The notes under the pieces were generated by a model. It searched no databases, was not told where the DNA came from, and saw nothing but the letters and a program-made list of their open reading frames with translations. Source: CALBPI01 sp942491885 (GTDB lineage Bacteria; Pseudomonadota; Gammaproteobacteria; Steroidobacterales; Woeseiaceae). From it: a DNA stretch of 64,000 nt. The position numbers and the translations under genes were made by a program. This document shows, piece by piece, positions 57,627-64,000 of the stretch. How positions within the stretch are numbered: the stretch's first letter is position 1; every line of letters starts with the position of its first letter. The stretch spans positions 310,001 to 374,000 of the forward strand of contig CALOCQ010000003.1 in assembly GCA_942491885.1 (NCBI GenBank), given 5' to 3'.

Positions 57627-57655
57627 TTGACCGCAATTGCGCTTTCTGTTTAAAT
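57627..57655 (+). promoter_or_regulatory. Candidate puf promoter
   Basis: TTGACC at 57627-57632, 17-base spacer, TTAAAT at 57650-57655, about 100 bases before pufB. The leader between it and pufB contains a CCGTAC/GTACGG hairpin and a GGCC-GAAA-GGCC tetraloop hairpin. No TGT-N12-ACA site was found here. Confidence 0.45.
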
Positions 57656-57752
57656 AGAATTCGCGATTCGCATTTTATGCTTCGCGATTTCCCCGCCGTA
57701 CGGGATTTGTACGGTAACGGCCGAAAGGCCAAGCCCTAAGGAAGCAATTGTT

Positions 57753-57974
57753 ATGGCTGATAGCGGAAGTATGACTGGTATGTCCGCAAACCAGGCCAAG
57801 GAGTTTCATCGTTTATTTATGATGAGCACCATTGGCTACGTGGTGATTGCAATCATTGCCCACTTTCTCGTGTGGCAGTGGCGCCCTTGGTTCCCTGGAG
57901 TCAACGGGTATGCATCATCGGTGATCGACAGCGCTAGCGCCGTCGGCAACCAAGTCCTGACATTGTTCACGTAG
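57753..57974 (+). CDS. pufB: Light-harvesting 1 beta polypeptide
   Basis: 73 residues, intact. The N-terminal SANQAKEFHRLFMMS is cytoplasmic; IGYVVIAIIAHFLVWQWRPW is the helix and exit, with the BChl-ligand His in AHFLVW. A C-terminal extension of about 25 residues follows the usual WRPWFPG end, longer than in many LH1 beta chains. TAAGGAAG lies before the ATG; pufA follows after 11 bases. Confidence 0.95.
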   Translation: MADSGSMTGMSANQAKEFHRLFMMSTIGYVVIAIIAHFLVWQWRPWFPGVNGYASSVIDSASAVGNQVLTLFT

Positions 57975-57985
57975 GAGGATAGATC

Positions 57986-58200
57986 ATGTGGCGCATTTGG
58001 CTATTGTTTGATCCGCGCAGAGCATTGATTGGCCTGGTTACGTCTTCCTGGCTGTACTGGCATTCACGATTCATTTCATTCTGTTGAGCACTGACCGCTT
58101 CAACTGGATTGAAGGGCCCAGTGCGCTGAATCGAGTCTCACCGCGAGTCAATGGTGGCCCAGGAGGTCACCAACGTTCTCGGACGTTGCACTCGGCGTGA
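57986..58200 (+). CDS. pufA: Light-harvesting 1 alpha polypeptide (one frameshift)
   Basis: TAGGAGGAT precedes ATG 57986. It reads MWRIWLLFDPRRALIGLV, then the frame must change near 58037-58042 (one base missing) to give VFLAVLAFTIHFILLSTDRF and NWIEGPSA, with the BChl-ligand His in TIHFILL. The joined chain is about 71 residues and stops at 58198-58200. The opening and the STDRFNW exit are diagnostic for LH1 alpha. Confidence 0.88.
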
Positions 58201-58234
58201 GCAAATGCAGCGTGCGGACTGTTCTTTGGCTTCG

Positions 58235-58251
58235 CCGTGCGCTGCGCACGG
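58235..58251 (+). promoter_or_regulatory. Intercistronic hairpin between pufBA and pufLM
   Basis: Seven-base GC stem (58235-58241 with 58245-58251, loop CTG) between pufA and pufL. In Rhodobacter a hairpin at this place protects the pufBA mRNA segment and sets the high antenna-to-reaction-centre ratio. No T-run follows, so it is not a plain terminator. The same role here is inferred. Confidence 0.55.
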
Positions 58252-58334
58252 GGCCGAGCATCTTTTAGGAAACGAATTGTAAGCGCTGTGGCAGACGCAA
58301 TCATTAACTGCGAAGAACAGCGGAGGAAAAGAAA

Positions 58335-59162
58335 ATGGCAATGCTCAGTTTTGAAAGAAAATATCGTGTTCGTGGTGGCACCCTGATCGGCGGTGATCTG
58401 TTCGATTTCTGGGCAGGTCCGTTTTACGTCGGATTCTTTGGCGTCGCCGGCATGTTTTTTACGTTGCTCGGTACGGCGCTGGTGTTTCTACGGTGCTGCA
58501 CTCGGTCCCGACCTGGAATGTCTGGCAAATCAATATTGCGCCGCCGGACCTGAGTTACGGTCTGGCTTTGGCGCCGCTCAAGGAAGGCGGGCTGTGGCAG
58601 ATCATCACCATCTGCGCGCACGGGGCCTTCATCTCCTGGGCGCTGCGCGAGGTGGAGATATGCCGAAAACTCGGCATCGGTCTGCACGTCCCGTTTGCGT
58701 TTGGCGTCGCGATCTTCGCCTACGTCAGCCTGGTCGTGATTCGGCCGCTGCTGATGGGCGCCTGGGGGCACGGTTTCCCTTACGGCATCATGAGTCACCT
58801 GGACTGGGTGTCGAACACCGGCTACCAGTACCTGCATTTTCATTACAACCCGGCACACATGATCGCGGTGACGTTCTTCTTTACGACGACGCTGGCGTTG
58901 TCACTGCACGGGTGCCGCCATTCTCTCGGCGACGAATCCGGAAAAAGGCGACCGGGTCAAGGGCGGAGCATGAGAACACTTTTTTCCGCGACACCATCGG
59001 TTACTCGATCGGGTCTCTGGGCATTCATCGCCTCGGGTCTGTTCCTGGCGCTTGAGCGCCGGTTTCTGGAGCGCGGTTTGTATCATCATCAGCGGTCCTT
59101 TCTGGACCCGCGGCTGGCCGGAGTGGTGGGACTGGTGGCTTGCGCTGCCAATCTGGGGTTAA
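58335..59162 (+). CDS. pufL: Photosynthetic reaction centre L subunit (multiple frameshifts)
   Basis: Starts MAMLSFERKYRVRGGTLIGG and, once frames are joined, covers the whole ~275-residue L subunit: NVWQINIAPPDLSYGLALAP, VSNTGYQYLHFHYNPAHM (special-pair and accessory His), FFRDTIGYSIGSLGIHRLG (QB/iron region) and the end WPEWWDWWLALPIWG with TAA at 59160-59162. Breaks, all +1, fall near 58485-58487 (TTT), 58507-58510, 58910-58912 (GGG), 58961-58963 (GGG), 59035-59037 (GGG) and 59054. Confidence 0.9.
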
Positions 59163-59179
59163 GGGGAGGTCATGACATC

Positions 59180-60162
59180 ATGGCTGAATATCAAAATATA
59201 TTTACACGGATTCAGGTGCACGGTGGCGCCGGAATGAGTGTGCCGCTGACGACCCGGCTGTCCTGAATGCGTCAGGGCGGTCCGTTCCTCAACTACTGGT
59301 TTGGCAAGTTCGGCGACGCGCAGATCGGCCCGTTCTATCTCGGCGGGCTGGGTGTTGCGGCGCTGCTGTTCGGGTTCATCGCCTTCGAGATCATCGGCCT
59401 CAACATGTTGGCCTCGGTGGGCTGGGATCCGATTGAGTTCGTGCGCCAGTTGCCGTGGCTGGCGCTGGAGCCGCCTCCGGCCGAATACGGTCTCAGTATC
59501 ATCCCGCCGCTCAACGAAGGTGGCTGGTGGCTGCTGGCCGGTTTCTTCCTGACCATGTCGATCCTGCTCTGGTGGTTGCGCATGTACCGGCGGGCGCGCG
59601 CACTGGGCATGGGTACGCACGTCGCCTGGGCGTTCGCCGCGGCCATCTGGCTTTATCTCGTGCTCGGCTTCATCCGGCCCATCGCGCTGGGTAGCTGGAG
59701 CGAGGCGGTGCCTTTCGGCATCTTCCCGCATCTGGACTGGACCGCCGCGTTCTCGATTCGCTACGGCAACCTGTTCTACAACCCGTTCCACATGCTGTCG
59801 ATCGCCTTCCTGTACGGCTCGACGCTGCTGTTCGCCATGCACGGCGCCACCATCCTGGCGACCGACCGCTACGGCTCGCATCGCGAAGTCGAGCAGATCG
59901 TCGACCGCGGCACGGCCTCCGAACGCGCCGCGCTGTTCTGGCGCTGGACCATGGGTTTCAACGCCAGCATGGAGTCGATTCACCGGTGGGCCTGGTGGTT
60001 CGCGGTGCTGTGTCCGCTGACTGGCGGCATCGGCATCCTGCTGACCGGCACCGTGGTGGATAACTGGTACTTGTGGGGCGTCGAGCACGGACTTGCGCCA
60101 GCTCATTCGACGCTGTCGGACCGCCGGTGTCTGATCCGGCAATGACGGTAAGGGGAATCTGA
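59180..60162 (+). CDS. pufM: Photosynthetic reaction centre M subunit (disrupted)
   Basis: ATG 59180 reads MAEYQNIFTRIQVHGGAG and meets an in-frame TGA at 59264-59266. The same frame resumes with FLNYWFGKFGDAQIGPFYLG and continues through WNPF-type FYNPFHMLSIAFLYGSTL, FWRWTMGFNASMESIHRW and NWYLWGVEHGLAPA. Two compensating indels between about 59240 and 59275 would remove the stop. Another change near 60104-60110 gives an end DAVGPPVSDPAMTVRGI with TGA at 60160-60162, coupled to pufC by TGATG. About 325 residues. Confidence 0.88.
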
Positions 60163-61177
60163 TGAAATCACATTCGGACCATTGGAAAACGGCCGGAGTC
60201 ATCGCGGCGGCCGTCGGTGTCTTGCTGGCCGGCTGCGAGCGGCCACCCATCGAGACGGAGCAGATCGGCTTTCGCGGTACCGGCATGGCGCTGGTCACGA
60301 ATCCGCGGGCTACCGCAACCGGACATGACCATCCCGGCGGCGCAGCCGCCGCCGCGCCGGGTGGCTCCAGCGCGCTGGCGACATCTACCAGAACGTCCAG
60401 GTGCTGGGCGATCTGTGGATCGGCGAGTTCACGCGCACCATGCTGGCGATCACCGAGTGGGTGGCGCCGGAGCAGGGCTGCAACTATTGCCACAATCCGG
60501 AAAACCTGGCCGACGATTCGATGTACACCAAGGTCGTATCCCGGCGCATGTTCCAGATGACGCAGCACATCAACCAGGACTGGAATACGCACGTCGGCGG
60601 CGTCGGTGTTACCTGCTACACCTGCCATCGCGGCATGAACGTGCCGGAGTACATCTGGTTTGCGAAGAACCCCGAAAACTACAAGCCGAAGGGCTACGCG
60701 GGGAATCTTAACGACCAGAACATGGCTTCGGTTGAAGCGGTTTACTCGTCGCTGCCCAGCAGCTATATGAGTCGTTTCCTGATGGGTGGTTACGATGACA
60801 TTCGTGTTATCAACACCAACGCCAGTGCAGACTATGAGACCGGGACCATTCAGGAAACCGAATGGACTTATGGACTGATGATGCACATGTCAGATTCGCT
60901 CGGTGTGAATTGTACTTTCTGCCATAACTCGCGTGCATTCAGCTCGTGGGCTGAAAGTCCGCCGCAGCGTGTGACCGCATGGCATGGCATCCGTATGGTC
61001 AGTGGTTTAAATACCGAGTATCTCGATCCGTTGCAGCCGGTTTATCCGGACAACCGTCTGGGTCCGCATGGCGATGCACCGAAGGCCTATTGTTCTACCT
61101 GTCACCAGGGACAGAACAAACCGCTGGGTGGTGCCAACATGGTTGAGGACTACAACGCGTCGATGGTCGGAAACTAA
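60162..61177 (+). CDS. pufC: Reaction-centre tetrahaem cytochrome c subunit (two frameshifts near start)
   Basis: Periplasmic lipoprotein that re-reduces the photo-oxidised special pair. Signal and lipobox AAAVGVLLAGCERPP; then GFRGTGMALVTNPR. One extra G at 60307-60309 and one extra base near 60346-60366 are needed to reach GDIYQNVQVLGDLWIGEFTR. From there the frame is clean. Four haem motifs: CNYCH, CYTCH, CTFCH and CSTCH, each with a Met helix upstream. About 337 residues. HiPIP (26.5 kb) is its likely electron donor. Confidence 0.92.
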
Positions 61178-61227
61178 ATCAGAAACATGAGGCCGGGAAC
61201 ACCCGGCCGTCTTCCCCCAAATATTAA

Positions 61228-61260
61228 GCATCGGGCTTTCCCGCCCGGTGCTTTTTTTTT
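61228..61260 (+). terminator. Terminator after pufC
   Basis: Eight-base stem with one G-T pair (61228-61235 with 61244-61251) and nine T after it, 50 bases past the pufC stop. A smaller GGCCGGG/CCCGGCC hairpin lies just upstream. It marks the right end of the photosynthesis cluster. Confidence 0.85.
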
Positions 61261-61348
61261 GCGGCAGAACGTGGTCGGCAAGCCGGTGTGCGCTGACCGG
61301 TCAGCAGGGTTGGACAGGCGGGTCGCGACTCAACCCGCGCCTGGTCAA

Positions 61349-61840
61349 TCAGAGCTTTGTCGGGTTTGGTGCGTCGCCGTAAACCTCGACCGGATCGAAA
61401 ACTTTTTCCGACTCGGTGAACGCGAGCGCGATATGGCCGTCCGATTGCTGGCTGGCATACGCCGCGCCGACCGGGACGCTGCGATAAAAGCACGAGCGGT
61501 AGCCCACATGGCAGCTGGCGCCACCCTCGACATCGACCCGCAACCACACGCAGTCCTGATCGTCATCGATCAGCAACTCGCGCACGCGCTGCACGAGCCC
61601 GCTGGTCGCGCCTTTGTGCCACATGACATGACGACTGCGGCTGAAGTAATGTGCCTCGCCGGAGGTGATCGTGTGCTGGAGGGCTTCGGCGTTCATGTAG
61701 CCTTGCATCAACAATTCGCCGGAATCAAAATCCGTCGTGACGACCGGAATAAGTCCGTTATCATCAAATTTAGGGGCCAGTTCGTTGCCTTCTTCGACCT
61801 GTTCGATCGACTGGCGGGCTGCAAATCGCGGTGAGTCCAT
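61349..61840 (-). CDS. hisI: Phosphoribosyl-AMP cyclohydrolase
   Basis: Third step of histidine synthesis. About 163 residues from ATG 61840 (GAGG five bases before); a TTG at 61849 is the alternative. MQGYMNAEALQHTITSGEAHYFSRSR, LLIDDDQDCVWLRVD (Mg/Zn Asp residues) and ASCHVGYRSCFYR (zinc Cys) are diagnostic. Longer than the usual ~130 residues because of its C-terminal tail. It stands alone, far from a his operon. Confidence 0.95.
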   Translation of the reverse strand: MDSPRFAARQSIEQVEEGNELAPKFDDNGLIPVVTTDFDSGELLMQGYMNAEALQHTITSGEAHYFSRSRHVMWHKGATSGLVQRVRELLIDDDQDCVWLRVDVEGGASCHVGYRSCFYRSVPVGAAYASQQSDGHIALAFTESEKVFDPVEVYGDAPNPTKL

Positions 61841-61976
61841 GCGCCTCAATGCTCCTGAGGATTGAAAGTCGGCCGCTTAGTATATCGGCATGCGGGTCGG
61901 GAATGGCAATCGCAACGCATGTTAAAATCTCCGCCGGCATCAATTGTGTGCCCAAATCCCGTTTTCAGAGAATTCC

Positions 61977-63362
61977 ATGACCCTGCATTTATATGACACC
62001 CGCCTTGGCGAAAAGCGGGTTTTCGAGCCGCTCGACGAGAACCGCGTGACGATGTATGTCTGCGGCCCGACGGTTTACAACTACGCGCACATTGGCAATG
62101 CCAGACCGGCCGTGGTCTTTGATGTTCTTGCGCGCGTGCTTCGCCAGCGTTACACGTTGGTCTATGCGCGCAACATCACTGACGTGGACGACAAGATTAA
62201 CCAGGCATCGGCGGATACGGGGCGCAGTATTGGCGAGATCACCGCGGAATTCACGACTGCTTATCTGGACGATATGCGCGCGCTCGGCGTCGCTCCGCCG
62301 GATATTGCGCCACTTGCGACCGAACACATTCGACAGATGTGCGACATGATTCAGCGCTTGCTTGATCGCGGCCATGCTTATGAGGCCGAGGGGCATGTGC
62401 TCTTCAGCGTCGACAGCTATGGCGACTACGGCGCGCTGTCGCGACGTTCGCTGGACGATATGATCGCCGGTGCCCGCGTTGAAGTTGCGCCGTACAAGCG
62501 GCACGCAGCGGACTTCGTGTTGTGGAAACCATCGACCCCGGATCTGCCTGGCTGGGACAGCCCATGGGGTCGCGGCAGGCCCGGTTGGCACCTTGAATGC
62601 TCTGCGATGATCGAGGAACACCTCGGCGACACGATCGATATCCACGGTGGCGGTCAGGACCTGGTGTTCCCGCACCACGAAAACGAAGTGGCACAAAGCA
62701 CCTGCGCGCACGACGGTAAGTTATTCGTCAACTTCTGGCTGCACAACGGCTTTCTGAACATGGACGCTACCAAGATGTCCAAATCGCTGGGGAACATTAT
62801 GCTGGTGCGCGAGTTGCTGAGGCAGGCCGACGGCGAGGCGATTCGATTGGCATTGCTGTCCGCGCATTATCGCCAGCCTCTTGACTGGACGGCGGCGACG
62901 TTAACCGACGCCGCGCGAAAGCTGGACCGGCTGTACGGCGCCCTTCGCCATGCTGATGAGACGTCTGACCCGGTGACCCTTGCGCCCGATGACAAGTTCT
63001 TCGCGGCCTTGCATGACGACCTGAATACGCCGAAAGCACTGGCGGAGATGTTCAACACCGCGCGCGCAATTAATCGCAGCGAGGATGCCGACGAACGCCG
63101 CAGGTTAGCGGCGATGTTGCGCGGCGCCGGGGAGCTTGTCGGGCTGCTCGGGCGCTCGCCGGCACAGTGGTTCGACGCAAGCCATGCGGCGGACCCTGCG
63201 TCCGAACGCATCGCGCAGGCGATCGAAATGCGCGCGGAGGCCAAAAAATCACGCGATTTTGCGACCGCCGATCGTATCCGTGACGAATTGCTGGCGGAAG
63301 GTATTCAGATTAGCGACGGTGCCGATGGCACGACCTGGCGTCGCGTTGGTGAGACGGGTTGA
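61977..63362 (+). CDS. cysS: Cysteine--tRNA ligase
   Basis: 461 residues from ATG 61977; a GTG at 61944 is in frame. YVCGPTVYNYAHIGNARP carries the zinc Cys and the HIGH motif; GWHLECSAM and the HHENEVAQS region complete the zinc site; KMSKSLGNIM is the KMSKS loop. Coupled to sufE by TGATG. Confidence 0.97.
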   Translation: MTLHLYDTRLGEKRVFEPLDENRVTMYVCGPTVYNYAHIGNARPAVVFDVLARVLRQRYTLVYARNITDVDDKINQASADTGRSIGEITAEFTTAYLDDMRALGVAPPDIAPLATEHIRQMCDMIQRLLDRGHAYEAEGHVLFSVDSYGDYGALSRRSLDDMIAGARVEVAPYKRHAADFVLWKPSTPDLPGWDSPWGRGRPGWHLECSAMIEEHLGDTIDIHGGGQDLVFPHHENEVAQSTCAHDGKLFVNFWLHNGFLNMDATKMSKSLGNIMLVRELLRQADGEAIRLALLSAHYRQPLDWTAATLTDAARKLDRLYGALRHADETSDPVTLAPDDKFFAALHDDLNTPKALAEMFNTARAINRSEDADERRRLAAMLRGAGELVGLLGRSPAQWFDASHAADPASERIAQAIEMRAEAKKSRDFATADRIRDELLAEGIQISDGADGTTWRRVGETG

Positions 63363-63796
63363 TGGTCATGGACATTCGCGAACGAGAAGCCGAGCTGGTT
63401 GAAGAATTCTCCATGTTTGATAACTGGATGGATCGCTACCAGTACCTGATCGATATGGGCCGGCAGTTACCGGCGTATCCGGAAGCGGAGCGTCAGTCCG
63501 CAGACAAAGTGGCGGGTTGCCAGTCGCAGGTGTGGTTGCAATCGGAGATTGCGGGCGATCGCATGCGTTTCCGCGCGATCAGCGATGCCGCTATTGTGTC
63601 CGGATTGATCGCTGTCCTCATGCGCATTTATGACGACCGGCCCGCGCAGGAGATTGTCGACTATGAGCCGACGTTCGTAAACGCGCTGGGTCTCGATAAA
63701 CACCTGAGTCAGAGTCGCGCCAACGGGCTGCACGCGATGTTGCAGCGCATTCGGGCGAACGCGGCGGAGGCGGTGGTGGCGGGCAGGGGCGTGTGA
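63362..63796 (+). CDS. sufE: Cysteine desulfuration protein SufE
   Basis: 144 residues from ATG 63362; ATG 63368 is also possible. Sulfur acceptor of the SufS desulfurase in Fe-S cluster assembly. FDNWMDRYQYLIDMGRQLP and DKVAGCQSQVWL, with the acceptor Cys, define the family. No other suf gene is in the window. Fits the high Fe-S demand of the BchLNB, BchXYZ and HiPIP proteins, but that link is only inference. Confidence 0.93.
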   Translation: MVMDIREREAELVEEFSMFDNWMDRYQYLIDMGRQLPAYPEAERQSADKVAGCQSQVWLQSEIAGDRMRFRAISDAAIVSGLIAVLMRIYDDRPAQEIVDYEPTFVNALGLDKHLSQSRANGLHAMLQRIRANAAEAVVAGRGV

Positions 63797-64000
63797 AGCT
63801 CGCGCGGCGGTTGGCAATCCGGCTGGTGCGCGGCTACCAACTATTGGTGTCGCCGCTGTTGGGTAACAACTGCCGGTTCCAGCCGACCTGTTCCCAATAT
63901 TGCATTGAAGCTCTGGAGAAGTTCGGTGTCTGGCGTGGCAGCTGGCTGACGCTTCGGCGCTTGTCGCGCTGTCATCCCTGGGGCGGCAGCGGCTTTGATC
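63793..64000 (+). CDS. yidD: Membrane protein insertion efficiency factor YidD (5' part)
   Basis: GTG 63793 overlaps the sufE stop (GTGA). The frame reads AIRLVRGYQLLVSPLLGNNC, then RFQPTCSQYCIEAL and LSRCHPWGGSGFD, the YidD signature with its conserved cysteines, to the window edge after 69 codons. Usually yidD sits between rnpA and yidC; here it follows sufE. Confidence 0.92.
   Translation, partial: MKLARRLAIRLVRGYQLLVSPLLGNNCRFQPTCSQYCIEALEKFGVWRGSWLTLRRLSRCHPWGGSGFD

Noticed and set aside
59264..59266. TGA in pufM as selenocysteine or programmed readthrough
   Set aside because: No SECIS-like structure stands out, pufM has no known Sec residue there, and the surrounding genes carry many indels, so sequence error is simpler.
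54095..60370. Programmed ribosomal frameshifting in bch/puf genes
   Set aside because: The breaks are too many, differ in motif and lack a shared slippery site plus structure.
59159..60886. 575-codon minus-strand frame opposite pufM/pufC
   Set aside because: Shadow frame of GC-rich coding sequence; the plus strand clearly encodes the M subunit and the cytochrome.

Overview
The window is chromosomal DNA of moderate-to-high GC content from a gammaproteobacterium that carries a photosynthesis gene cluster of the purple-bacterial (type II reaction centre) kind. The evidence for this is the end of the spc/alpha ribosomal operon (secY-rpmJ-rpsM-rpsK-rpsD-rpoA-rplQ), the uvrA / MFS / ssb arrangement, leuS-lptE with lnt, corC, ybeY and ybeZ, and a photosynthesis cluster with PpsR, an AerR/PpaA-type B12 protein, an O2-dependent cyclase (acsF) and no bchE. 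That set fits an aerobic anoxygenic phototroph or a facultative purple bacterium. The exact lineage cannot be fixed by eye.

Layout: 1-3.96 kb is the end of the ribosomal/RNA polymerase alpha operon, closed by a strong terminator. 4.0-9.3 kb is housekeeping and accessory metabolism: a lysine-rich histone-like protein; a coupled VOC / SDR / DUF3291 / pterin dehydratase run; an M24 peptidase; trpS. 9.32-9.69 kb is a gene-free block of nested inverted and direct repeats. 9.7-26.3 kb holds a small membrane protein, uvrA, an MFS transporter, ssb, a VOC protein, a lipase-like hydrolase, a frameshifted lipoprotein, miaB, ybeZ, ybeY, corC, lnt, leuS, lptE and two unrecognised genes. 26.5-27.1 kb encodes an unusual tethered HiPIP electron carrier next to the photosynthesis cluster.

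27.2-61.2 kb is the photosynthesis cluster. A minus-strand arm (ppaA, ppsR, bchG, pucC-like, bchP, tspO) diverges from a plus-strand arm: bchF-N-B-L-M, lhaA, puhA-B-C, acsF, puhE, bchI-D-O, crtB and two 37-residue membrane microproteins. Then crtC (minus strand) and crtE-crtF diverge, followed by bchC-X-Y-Z and pufB-A-L-M-C. Together these encode the light-independent reductases (BchLNB, BchXYZ), BChl tailoring and phytylation, the spirilloxanthin-type carotenoid steps CrtE/B/C/F, the reaction centre and LH1 antenna, the tetrahaem cytochrome, assembly factors and redox/light regulators. bchH is absent from its usual place between bchB and bchL, and crtI and crtD are not in the window. PpsR-type palindromes (TGT-N12-ACA and close variants) sit over the -35 regions of the bchG, bchF, crtC/crtE and bchC promoters.

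The stretch from about 54.1 to 60.4 kb (end of bchX to the start of pufC) contains roughly 20 single-base frame disruptions, mostly +1 and often at short homopolymers. The rest of the window has only two: one in bchG and one in a lipoprotein gene. This looks like locally poor consensus sequence rather than decay, because each protein reads through when frames are joined. The end of the window (61.3-64.0 kb) is ordinary: hisI, cysS, sufE and the start of yidD.
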